Positions 33,553 to 43,610 of a DNA stretch of 64,000 nt are shown here, piece after piece (positions within the stretch are counted from its first letter, which is position 1; every line of letters starts with the position of its first letter). The DNA comes from Ailanthus altissimus (lineage: Eukaryota; Streptophyta; Magnoliopsida; Sapindales; Simaroubaceae), in the NCBI GenBank assembly GCA_946807835.1, contig OX327693.1:9999501-10063500 (forward strand), read 5' to 3'. The notes below the pieces were generated by a model that did no database searches, was not told where the DNA came from, and was given only the letters and a program-made list of their open reading frames with translations. The position numbers and the translations under genes were made by a program.

Positions 33553-33951
33553 AATCAAAATATAAGAGATAACACAGAGTTTTATTTTTTAGAATGCTCT
33601 GTAGTCTACTATATTATTGCTTCAATATTAAATGTAATACAATACTTGCTTTATATACAATGGTGGAGTAATAGAATTGAGTAAATTATACAGAGATAAT
33701 CATTACTAGTACAAGGAATTTTCATTGGCAATGCTTGATTCTCGGATTGTTAAATGAATGGTCCAAGTGTCCCAAAACTTGCTGGTGTATGATTGGTTCC
33801 TTTGTTGTGCTCATATGACAGCTGCTAAAAGTCACACCTAATTTGTCTTTTATTGCAATGCCTTTTACCTCTCGCCAGCACAGCCTTTACAAACTTGATC
33901 ACCATTTTTTTTTCTCCATAAACTTGATACAAAATATTTCTGCATAATTAA
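33553..33951 (-). repeat. 5' LTR of the copia element
   Basis: 399 bp, pairs with 28654-29051. On the minus strand it starts TTAATTATGC and ends TTTTGATT, immediately followed by the primer site. It should contain the promoter, and a TATATAAAGCAAG-like box is present on the minus strand near 33650. Confidence 0.85.
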
Positions 33952-34499
33952 CTTACTACTAACCCTACCATCCAACAATGAAGCAGAATATTAATTGTTA
34001 ATTGAGGGATTGACAACAAAACGATAATTGGTCATAAAATGATCACAGATATACATAAACTTTTCTCTAGTCACTTATCAATATAAAGGAAGGAAGAATT
34101 AAGATTACATAGCAAAAGAAGGTAGAATGAAGAGCTACCTTACTAGTATAAAGGTAGCAGAGAGATGATTATGGGAGGATATAACCACAGATTTTTAACA
34201 ATTGAAACATGGAAGCAGATAGACTTACCAAAGAAGTCTTGACAGTAAAATACTCTTTTCAAAAGCTGATGCCACTCGCCGATAAGGATAAAAAGACAAT
34301 GAAATAGGAAATCGAGCCACTATAGGAAGCATAAATAAAAGAGGTAATGAAAATAACAAATTTTGCTAATTGGATGACTTCATATATCGATTTCTTGTAG
34401 GATGGGAAATTGCCTTCGGACAAAACAGATGATAAAAAATTCAAAAGTAAAGTAAGAAGATTCACACTTATAGAAGAATAACTATACAGGAGAGCATTC

Positions 34500-34800
34500 T
34501 CCGAACTATATAAATGGTGTGTTATTAATGAGTAAAGAATGAAAATAATAGATTAAGTACATAAAGGTGCCTATAGAAACTGGGATGACTCTTGCCCATA
34601 AAAACCTATAACAAGGGTATTATAGGCCCACCTTGCAACAAGAAGCCAAAGGCTACGTAACGAAGTGCGAAAAATGTCCAAAATATACCACAATCATTTA
34701 CCTTTCTATTGGAGACTTAAACACAATCACTAACCAGTTACCCTTTATCTAATGAAAAATAAACATTGTAAGATCCTCGTCTATGGCAATTGGTGAGGGG
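34500..34800 (+). pseudogene. Gypsy integrase zinc-finger remnant, right of the copia insertion
   Basis: Broken plus-strand frames give VHKGAYRNWDDSC, ITRVL (in place of the usual RQGYYWP) and AKGYVTKCEKCPKY, the HHCC region of Ty3/gypsy integrases. It continues the domain order of the remnant that ends near 28600, showing that both belong to one element. The catalytic core is absent. Confidence 0.6.
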
Positions 34801-35082
34801 AGATTTGTTTACTTAGCATTTGTATTTCACAAGCTCTTTAAATGAATTTGTTTTTACTCGAGAGCTCAGTATTTTTTAGAAGGGAGCAAACTTTTATTTT
34901 TAAAAAAAAGAGTAGAAAATAAAAAGGAAATGTTAAAGCAAAAATAGAATTAATAAAAGAGAAGAAAAATGAATAGACAAAGAGATTTATAGAAGGCAAG
35001 AAATTTATAGCAAAACACAAAGGTGGCAAGGGAATTTATAGTCCAAATGTGATGTGACAATCTGATGGAATATGATGGTTTG

Positions 35083-35345
35083 ACGGGGATGTTAACACTA
35101 ACATTCAAGTAAATTACACTTGATAATAGATTTAATTTTAATTATATTGTTATTCGTTTTATTTAAATAAAAATACAGTATTGCCTTTATTTTTTAAAGA
35201 TATTATAGTTATTTATATGACAAATTTTTAAAATTATTTTTATCATTTTAATTAAATAGGTGATGTGATAATATAATTAAAATTAAAATTATTACCAAAA
35301 TATAATTTATACCAACGTCAAAAAAAGGACAGTGTTAAAACCTAA
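35083..35345. mobile_element. Possible MITE with imperfect inverted ends
   Basis: The left part (ACGGGGATGTTAACACTAAC, then TTTAATTTTAATTATATTGTTA) matches the reverse complement of the right part (CGTTAGGTTTTAACACTGTC, then TTTTAATTTTAATTATATTATC) imperfectly. Length about 260 bp and A+T richness fit a MITE. No clear target duplication is seen. Confidence 0.35.
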
Positions 35346-36317
35346 CGGAAACCATTAGAATGAAGAGACGAGACATTTTACAATAAAACATCGTAATGCT
35401 ACAGTACACCGGAATCGAAAGGACATAGACATAGACATATGACAGATGAAGGGAAGAAAAGAAGTGTCTCCTTTAAGCAATTCAATAAAAACTTATGTTC
35501 TCTTACTTTGCGAGGGGCCATATATTGGACCAAATCCAATTGATCTTGTTGTGTGATGCCACCTATCCGTTTAAAAAGACTACAATTGGTTTATCAAATT
35601 GAAGACTTTCTGGGATAATTTCTTCAACGTCAAATCTTCTTTGACCAAGTTTACAAAGAAATAGCAGGTCATTCACTTATTCAGTCTGTAAGGATGAATG
35701 ATGAGGAACGACACAACTGATCCAACAACCGAAGACCAGAGTTTAGAGGGAAACTATTGTTTCTCTCCGAATTCTACCAAGAAATAGAGGTTTGTCTCTT
35801 TCGTTTGCCAATTCTGAATCGTATTCTTATCACACTTTCACACTAAGTTCACTCATTTTTCTTCAATTTGCCTCTCAGATTTAACTTTCTACCTTCCAAA
35901 AAGTGGAACACACGAAGCTCTATGCCACATGTTTTTTTTAAAAAAAAAAAAAAAAATTTTTAAAAACATCTATTCCACACGTTTTAATTCTAAAAATAGA
36001 AGAAATTGAAGCATGGAAAGAGAGATTTGGTTAAAATATTGGTGAAGTTATTATTGGTAATTTAATAATAATAAAATAAAAGAAATACAAACATATTTTT
36101 TTTTGGTAATAAAAAATTTTATTAATTAGTTACGTAACAGAGATTTTATATTTAGTGGTTCGAATTAGTATTATTAAAAAATAAAACTCGATGATGTGAA
36201 GATATTTTAATAATAATAAAAAGAAGATATAGTTAATTTAAAAATTAATAATAAAATAATCTATTTTATAGTGTGAAGATTGTTTTTTTAAATAATTAAT
36301 AAGGTATATATTTTTTG

Positions 36318-36385
36318 CACTTAAATGGTTTAATAGTAAAAAAGTTTACCGTACGTCTTAAAAACCCTAAGTTCGAACCCTATAT
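36318..36385 (+). other. tRNA-like A/B-box remnant (possible SINE head)
   Basis: An A-box-like TGGTTTAATAGT near 36328 and a B-box-like AGTTCGAACCCT near 36369 are about 40 bp apart, as in tRNA-derived SINEs. The stem sequences do not fold as a functional tRNA and no tail or target duplication is clear. Confidence 0.3.
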
Positions 36386-39229
36386 ATTTTGGTCAAGTGG
36401 TCTGTTATATTTAAGGGGGTGGAGAGTATGTTGACCCGACCCCACAACTTGGAGATATAGACGTGAGGGCTTTAACCAATAGGGTAATCCAAAATGTTAT
36501 TGATTTTTAGGTATTATAAAATTGCATTATTTTTAAAGAAATTTTTTATCTAATATAAAATTAGTTTATCAATATTAGATAATTAAATCATTAACAATAA
36601 CACTATGATTATAAAATTGGGATACATGGTTTGTATCTTAAGTGATATGTTAACATTAATTAATAGTTGCCATGTGTTAAATAATAACTGACTCTATTAT
36701 TTCATTATTAATATTATAATTATTACTCTTATCAAAATTTTCAAATATCAATTATGATACAAATTTTATTTTCTAATTTTGTGTATATAGTATTACTTAA
36801 TTAATAATTATTTAATAAAATCATTACTATTTAATATAGGCATATATTTAGAATATAAAATTTGTATCTCAATTATATATATAACAACTAATAATGTGTC
36901 GTATTTAGACAAAATCAATATCCTAATCATGTCTATATAGTATTATTAGAGTTTGAAACTTTTTATTAATAACTTTGAAATTGAAATGAAATTTCATAAT
37001 ATCAAAATTCAGTTATTTAGTAATACATCTGTTAAATGTTTTATAGATGATGCGATAGAGGCAAGGGATGTCATTAGATGGTCCAATGAATGACGTGATA
37101 AGGACAACATCATACAAGACTTTCACTAAATTTATTTAGATTCAAATTATAAAGACATTTACATGTATTTTACGTTTGCCATCATTAAATTCTATTTTAT
37201 TTTATGCCTTGAACTATAATAATAATGTTAATTTCCTTTAAACATATATATAATATGAATTTAGGCAATGCTAATTCAATATTATTAGGGAAATTGAATA
37301 ATAAAATTATGTATAGTATTGTGTGCTAATTAAAATAGAAGCCATGTCACAGATGTCCAATACGTGCCATTTACTCTCTTATTAGAGTTGTTCATTACCA
37401 CAATTCTTTTTAGTGATTGATAATATTCATAAACTCTCTTATATCATTATAACTATAATAGTATAAATTAATTTTAAAAGAGTACAAAAATTATTTATTT
37501 AAAAAATCAGCAATTACATTTGTACAATATTAAATAATAAAAATATATCATACAAATAATAAAATTAATAAATTTATACTATTAAATAATTAATAAAATA
37601 ACACGAGATTTTATTAAATTATGAATTATTATTTAATATAGATGTTTGTATGTTTTAAAATAAATTTTTTAATATCAATCGTCATATTAATTTAACAAAC
37701 AGAAAAAACTCATCATTGCAGCACAATATAAATTTATTGTTTATGCAGTATTATTTAACTATTTGCAATAATGTTATACAATACTAATTTTATAACTTGT
37801 ACAGTATATTATTACTGTTTGGTATTATATAGACATAATTATTAAATTTTTAAATAAAAAAATTATTATACATCTCAAAAATTAATTTATACTACAATTA
37901 TAATAGTATGAGGTTTTTAGATATTATTAAATATAAAAAAATTGTAGTTAAAGAATTTATTATGGAATAAAATAATAAATTCCCCACTCACCAACATTGC
38001 ACTTTCTAATATGTCACTTCAGCGTTACAAAAAACAATATTGCACTTTCTAATCTACATCTTAGTCTATTTTTATCTTATGTAACATAGCATACATCATT
38101 TGAATAGTGAAGATAAAAATAATTTTTATCTCATATCCATAAAAGTCTATTTTATAGCTATGAAATTTTGAATTCAAGACATTGAAACACTAGCATAAAA
38201 TTTCTCTCTTCCGCAATTATACTTGTTGATTAATTTCAAGTGTAATAAACAAATATATTGTATAATAAATTTAAAATAATTTTAACATATTAAAATTTTT
38301 GTGCCATGTATCTTTTTTTTATAAAAAAAATTGTGCCATTTATTGTTATACATTTTTCTTTTTCTACTCCTAAAGATTTTATTTCAAAAATATTTCAAGT
38401 TTAAAATACATTTTTATTATTACACTTGAATTAATTAAATTATATTTTAATAAATAAGATATTTATAAATATTAATTATTTATAAATTTTTATGTTTTGC
38501 ACTACTGAGTCTTAATATTAATTCATGCATAATTTTTTATAACAAAATATTTAATTTGTGGCATTAAGTGATGTGCTTAATTATTGAAATGATTTTTTTT
38601 CCCCTTTGTATAAGGATAATATTATTAATTCAAGTTCAGTTGATGACATTTTTTTTAAGATTAGATTGATAATATTTTTTTTATAAGTCAACAATGATCT
38701 TAAGTTTTTTTTTATGATAATCTTGTGCATTTTTATAAATTAATATAGTTAAACTGTTAAATCTAATAGTTTTAGCTAATGACATACATTAAAAGTGATA
38801 TTTTTTAAAAAGGAGGATTAAAACTAAAGGGTTATTAATCAAATTGCAAGGTAAATGAATGTCATTAACTCATAATTTTTTTTAAAAAAATAGAACATTC
38901 ACATGAGCCAGGCCTTCTTTCCCCTCTATATAGTTCCATCATTGAGATTAGCACTTTCAATTTTCAATTTAGGTTACATTGGAATAGTAATATTGAATTT
39001 TCTCAACAACCGTTATAGTTTAATTATTAACATTATATCATGTTTATATTTGTTTATGTGTAATTTAGTTATTATAACTATTAACTTGTCTGATAATTTT
39101 GAAATTTTATATATACAAGATATGATTTAATTGAATTATTGTATGAACTATGAAATTTCAAAACTCGTGATTTTTTTATTGTACATTTAGACTATCAATA
39201 CTTTAAAAATACCTAATTGTACCCCATTC

Positions 39230-40620
39230 ATAAGTAAATTTCCTTAGTTTAGATGGAACATCTATCTAAAAGTATTGTTCAACCATAGATAACAGTAATA
39301 GTAAATAGAATTTGGACTAATGTAAGACGAATAATAGGAGCAAAGGTTTCTTCACAATCAAATTTGTATTCTTGAGTAAAATCATTTGCAATAAAACAGA
39401 TTTTGTGCCTCTCAATTGATCCATTTAACTAAGTTTTGATTTTATAAATCCGTTTGCAGCCAACAACAGTGTTGTTAGGTGGTATGCGACTTTTCGAGAG
39501 TCTGTAATTCTTTTGGCGTAGTTTCTTACCAAACAAGATTTGAACTAACCTCAGAGTAAGATTAAGGCTTATACTAAGAGAAAGTAGTAGAGAAACAATG
39601 GTAATCTCAAAGTTTAATAGGAAGTTGTCTTACTTAAATAGAAGAACAAAGAAAAGTAAGATTAGAAGACTTAGAGATACTTAAGTTGCCTGAGGCGGAT
39701 CCATCAGATTATATAGAAGACTTAGAAGTGATGATCATAATGTCAAAATCACCTATGTGAAGCTAAAAATATGATTTATAACTAGATGTAGGGTATTAAG
39801 AAACATATTAACATTAGCATTTGTGAAAAAATTTAACAAAAATAAAAATATCAGATGTTCTAGAAGTACTACATGACAAGAAATACAAAGACAATTGTAG
39901 ATATGATCTTAATATCCATAACCCTTATTTTCTATCCTATACCTCAAGAAACAACACAAAAAGGTTCATGCTTGAGTTTTTATATATTAATGTGATTGAA
40001 GTAGAACAAAACATACACATCCAAAAACTTTAAGTAGATTATAGTTAGGCAATATCCTGTAACCAAAGAGGAATTTGATTGATGGTGAAGATAGCAATAA
40101 GTGTTGCTTCCCTATAGAAGCGTTAAGGACAAGAGGTAGAAATAAGAAGATCACAAACAATGACTAGGTTGTGTTTATGTTTTCACTTAGTTATCCCATT
40201 TTGTCGAGATGTACTTGGATAAGAATGTTAATAAAGAGTACCATTGTCAAATAAAATTTGTAAGAATTTCTATATTCTACGGTTTTAAAAAAAAGTCACC
40301 ATGATTAAAAGGTAAAGCAATTTGGTTTACATATAGACAAGGAAAATAATTAATTTTATCATTTGTAATAGTTCCTAAATATCCAAAAAAAATCAAAGAA
40401 AATATGCAATTATCAAATGTATGATAGAAACGTGAATGTAAAAGACTTAGAACTGACAAAAAAGGGGGTAGAGACAACAAATTAAGACCTATTAAGTGTA
40501 ATTGTAATGGAAGATATACATGATGGAAGATAAAGATTTATAAGTTCATATAAGCATCTAATTTTACAACCAATCCCAAGAATTTGCCTAAGTTTATAGA
40601 TCCTACACACAACAATCAAA
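39230..40620 (-). pseudogene. Copia integrase and RT relic
   Basis: The minus strand carries, in broken frames, integrase pieces (SDNGTLY-like near 40250, then QNGITK near 40190, VFGCVCF-like near 40000) and, further on, RT: GCKRIYKIKT, GSIERHK, NDFTQEYKFDCEETFAPIIRLT (about 39470-39300). This is the standard copia order integrase to RT. Stops interrupt it every 20-60 codons. Gag, LTRs and RNase H were not found, so this is an isolated pol fragment. Confidence 0.7.
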
Positions 40621-41999
40621 TGAAGTAAAAAAAAACTTAAAGATTAAGTTGATATAATTGACCAATTGAAAAAGAATTTGAGGTGATTTTTGATTTTTTA
40701 CTTAATGCTTTTTAAATGCTTGATCACCTTTTAAATTGATTGGGTAACTTTTATGAATTTTGAAAAGAGAATTTAGGATTTAGCCATAGATAAAATAACA
40801 TATGATTATTGATAGTTATGTTGAGTTCATGTAAAATAGGAATATATTTACATGAGTATGAAACTATTAAAGAACCTTAGCTTAATGAATCTCTTTTTAA
40901 TTTAACTCACATAGGAATATAGTGATTTTTTTTAAAAAGGATATTCTTACTTAACCATCGGAAGAGGTTTGTAAGTAATTTAAGATTTTTGGTTGGTAAT
41001 TCTAATTGAATAATTAAATTAAAGAGGGGAATTGGTAATTTAAGTAAAGCATAGTACAATGAAGATTGAGACCCTAAGTTTATCTTGATCTGTGAATTTA
41101 CAAGTTCTGCTGCTCATCTCTTGTTATCTTTTATTTTTCTTTAGTTTTATTTTTATTTAATTCTGCACCTTTTTAATTGGTTGTTTGGATTAAAAATTGA
41201 ATAAGTTTGTTGACTCAAAAATTTGGAGAATTCTCAAGTTAACGAGTTAAATTTGATTGTTTGTTGAAAACGCTTTAATAGAGACAAAAAAATAAAGATG
41301 AGGGAGAAAGAGAGGGTGACACAAGGTATATAGTGGCTCAGTCCAATTCGAATTTACGTCCATTTTTTCAAGTTTCAGGCTCACTCACGTGCACTGTGTA
41401 TCAAAGTGTTTACAACAAGGGTCCATAGCCATTACAAAGAGTAAAAGAAAAATACATAGTGTAAAGAAAAGTAATCTTTTACGAAGAGAAAACTCTCATC
41501 CTCTAGAGAAAAATGTTTTCTTTATATAGAAGTAGGTCTAAGTCTTCTTTAGCAAGGCCATTAATACCATAATTGCTGTCATAATAGTCATAATTGTCTC
41601 TCTATAATGATTGCTGTCATAATTGTCATTTAATTGTCTTATTTATTATGATTACCTCATTATTGGAGTTTGACCCAAAATCTAGGAGAAACAAAGTTAA
41701 TACTTAACAAAATTATAATAATAAATTCTCGTGAAAATAATACTCTATTTATCATTATATTACTTGTTTGAATATATGTATTTACATTAGAAAATTCACA
41801 ATAATTGGCTTGGTGGGACAAATTTACAGGTAATGTTTTGATTTGATCTTGTAACGATACTTGCATTCTCGCCTTAAACAATTTGGAAGATCATCTCAAG
41901 ATTGATGACAATACTTACACAATTTGGATTTTCTCATCATCATCTTAAAATCTAATTTTAAATAAGAATGCTCATTAGTCGATGTCGATGGTAATGGGT
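40621..41999. other. Unassigned A+T-rich sequence
   Basis: No domain is readable on either strand. A purine-rich leader-like segment at about 41280-41640 resembles decayed retroelement leader DNA but has no partner that I can see. Confidence 0.35.
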
Positions 42000-42474
42000 A
42001 AGTGTGGAACAAAAAATTTCAATTTAACCTTTAAACTTGTAGAAAATTGTAATCTACAATTTGAAAAACTATAATTTGTCTCTAGACTTTATGAAATTGT
42101 AACCTAACACTAAACTTTAAGAAATTTTGATTTAACCTTAGAAATTTTTAAAATTACAATTCAAATTTGATCTTAGAACTTTTAAAAATTGCAATCTAAC
42201 TAAAAACTTTTTGAATGTTGTTAAAATGACCCTATTAAAAATTTTCTGATGTGATCTGACAAACGGACAACACCCATAGACAAATTTGATCACAAAGAAT
42301 TGAATTTGATGAGGGTTATAAGATCAGACATGTTGGTTAGTGCCTAAGAACCGAGGCAGAGGAAATTGGGTACAAGCAGCTTCAAGCAACACGTTAGACG
42401 AACATCTCCGATCAACATAATTTCAGTGTCATTAGATTTTCCATAACACTCTTAGCAAGGTGAGGTAGGTAATA

Positions 42475-42479
42475 ATGTT
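42475..42479. repeat. Target-site duplication ATGTT, left copy
   Basis: ATGTT directly precedes the TG start of the TRIM. The right copy at 43239-43243 is identical. Confidence 0.85.
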
Positions 42480-42720
42480 TGTTAAAGATATAAAATATCA
42501 ATATATTAATCACCTACCATATATATTTTATATTTAATAGGTTATATTTGATTTCCTTTTATGTATTTATATTTCCTTATTTATGTTAACCTAAAGCCTA
42601 TATAAATGCTGTCTCTGCAACATTGTAATACACAATATTATAATAATAATGTAGTCTTTTAAGTTCTTTAGTTTCTCTTTATTATTTCTGCTTTTTTTTT
42701 ATATTTTATCTTTTCTCATA
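42480..42720 (+). repeat. 5' LTR of TRIM
   Basis: It begins TGTTAAAGATATAAAATATC and ends TTTTCTCATA. It is nearly identical to 42993-43238 over its length apart from scattered point changes and a small indel near the end. A CTATATAAA box lies near 42598. Confidence 0.9.
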
Positions 42721-42732
42721 TGGTATCAGAGT
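42721..42732 (+). other. TRIM primer-binding site
   Basis: TGGTATCAGAGT matches the tRNA-iMet primer site at 11 of 12 positions and directly follows the 5' LTR. Confidence 0.85.
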
Positions 42733-42750
42733 CAGGTTAATTTTTCTCTA

Positions 42751-42888
42751 TCAACGCGTTTGCACTCGCAGTGGTTGACAACGCACTTACACTCGCAACG
42801 GTTGATTTTCTGTTTTTTTATCAACGCGTTTGCACTCGCAGTGGTTGGCAACGCACTTGCACTCGCAACGGTTAGTTTCAAGTTTCAT
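42751..42888 (+). repeat. 70-bp tandem duplication inside the TRIM
   Basis: TCAACGCGTTTGCACTCGCA begins at 42751 and again at 42821. Within each unit the motif CACTCGCA also recurs. The unit is richer in G+C than its surroundings. A degenerate third piece (CAACGTGTCTGCATCCGCA) follows near 42889. Confidence 0.85.
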
Positions 42889-42992
42889 TCAACGTGTCTG
42901 CATCCGCAAGTGATTGATTTTCTCAATGCCCACCATTATAATAAAAAATATTCTTTTTCAAACTCAAGCTTCTACTTGAGTTTGAGGGGGGA

Positions 42993-43238
42993 TATTAAAG
43001 ATATAAAATATCAATATATTAATCACCTACCATATATATTCTATATTTAATAGGTTATATTTGATTTCCTTTTATATATTTATATTTCTTTATTTATGTT
43101 AACCTAAAGCCTATATAAAAACTGTCTCTACAACATTGTAATACACAATATTATAATAACAATGTAGTCTTTCAAGTTCTTTAGTTTCTCTTTATTATTT
43201 CTGTTATCTTTTTTCTTTATATTTTATCTTTTCTCACA
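42993..43238 (+). repeat. 3' LTR of TRIM
   Basis: It begins TATTAAAGATATAAA, one G-to-A change from the TG start of the other LTR, directly after the purine tract, and ends TTCTCACA. Confidence 0.9.
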
Positions 43239-43243
43239 ATGTT
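43239..43243. repeat. Target-site duplication ATGTT, right copy
   Basis: ATGTT directly follows the CA end of the 3' LTR and equals 42475-42479. Confidence 0.85.
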
Positions 43244-43610
43244 CACGGTGGGATAATCTAATCAAAAACAAGGGCCGGTGGTTTTCTTCACAACTTAATT
43301 GAGGTTGAGGATAATTTTTGATAAAGCTCAGAGAACTCCATGGAATTTTCAGTAAAATTTTGACAAAACTCCAATAAGATAAAATGATAATGAAAAAGGA
43401 TAAAAGCTCTAATACTATGTGAAAATGGTTTTAAAAAATAGTAAATTACTGATATTTTATAATACCATAAAGAGCATTTATATAAGCTTTGGTCTTAATC
43501 GAAAAAGGGAATAAATTATACAATAATAATATACAATCTATACAAAGTAAGTTGAGGTATAAATGGTTTGTCATGAATTGTTAGCCAAGACAACTATTAC
43601 CATTAACATT

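Larger units (their letters stand above)
28654..33951 (-). mobile_element. Ty1/copia retrotransposon, structurally complete but inactive
   Basis: Two LTRs (28654-29051 and 33553-33951) bracket a minus-strand gag-pol. The primer-binding site (33541-33552) touches the 5' LTR, and a purine-rich tract (complement of CTCCTCCTCTC, 29052-29062) touches the 3' LTR. In order are gag with zinc knuckle, gag-pre-integrase, integrase, RT and RNase H. Gag to integrase stay in one frame interrupted only by stop codons; RT and RNase H lie in other frames. My hand alignment of the LTRs finds about 40 differences in about 398 columns, mostly transitions. The element has inserted into a Ty3/gypsy relic. No target duplication is visible. 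Confidence 0.9.
24700..34800 (+). mobile_element. Decayed Ty3/gypsy (Tat-like) element, split by a copia insertion
   Basis: Plus-strand remnants come in Ty3/gypsy order: gag (about 24720-25620, with MKQRENETIKSFLAYL near 25362), aspartic protease (about 26570-26760, with IYNTELIAFDGVRVQV), RT (about 27190-27730, with INYTNLNKA and YMEDMLV in place of YVDDMLV), RNase H (about 28190-28600, with DVETRYSRLKKLILTL and VIEYHPKIKIKGH), and the integrase zinc finger (about 34560-34760, with AKGYVTKCEKCPKY). The copia element 28654-33951 lies between RNase H and integrase. Domain wording resembles the Tat/Retand group, which is inference. Every domain has stops and frame changes. LTRs were not found, and the integrase core onward is missing. 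Confidence 0.75.
34801..39229. other. Long non-coding A+T-rich stretch
   Basis: No host gene or element domain is supported across about 4.4 kb. Visible items are a possible MITE at about 35083-35345, a less repetitive, more G+C-balanced segment at about 35350-35900, a poly-A run at 35938-35956, a tRNA-like B-box near 36370, and dispersed A+T-rich DNA to 39229. Open frames here are short and without recognisable content. Confidence 0.45.
42480..43238 (+). mobile_element. TRIM (terminal-repeat retrotransposon in miniature)
   Basis: The 759-bp element has LTRs of 241 bp (42480-42720) and 246 bp (42993-43238), a primer-binding site TGGTATCAGAG at 42721-42731 flush with the 5' LTR, and a polypurine tract (GAGGGGGGA) just before the 3' LTR. 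A perfect 5-bp target duplication ATGTT flanks it. The internal part is only 272 bp and has no gag or pol. It contains a 70-bp tandem duplication (starts 42751 and 42821). TRIMs move using proteins from other LTR elements. The orientation is plus, from primer site and purine tract. Confidence 0.93.
42000..43610 (-). repeat. Copy 1 of a repeat family, likely copia-derived, interrupted by a TRIM
   Basis: The segment starts with a degenerate array of units like AAATTGTAATCTAAC (about 42000-42240), continues with unique-looking sequence holding GATCAACATAATTTCAGTGTCATTAG-like DNA (about 42411), is split by the TRIM 42480-43238, and ends in an LTR-like block (from about 43418). On the minus strand TAGTATTAGAGC at 43406-43417 is a tRNA-iMet primer site changed by two transitions, next to LTR-like sequence that ends CA. 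Related DNA in the same order lies at 48890-49690. Confidence 0.5.

Noticed and set aside
24700..34800. Possible endogenous pararetrovirus (caulimovirid) sequence
   Set aside because: The RT and RNase H remnants are followed by integrase remnants and have gypsy or copia wording; LTRs are present for copia. No movement protein or coat protein signature was seen.
36318..36385. Candidate tRNA gene
   Set aside because: Only A- and B-box-like words are present; the arms do not pair as a cloverleaf. Kept only as a low-confidence SINE-like remnant.
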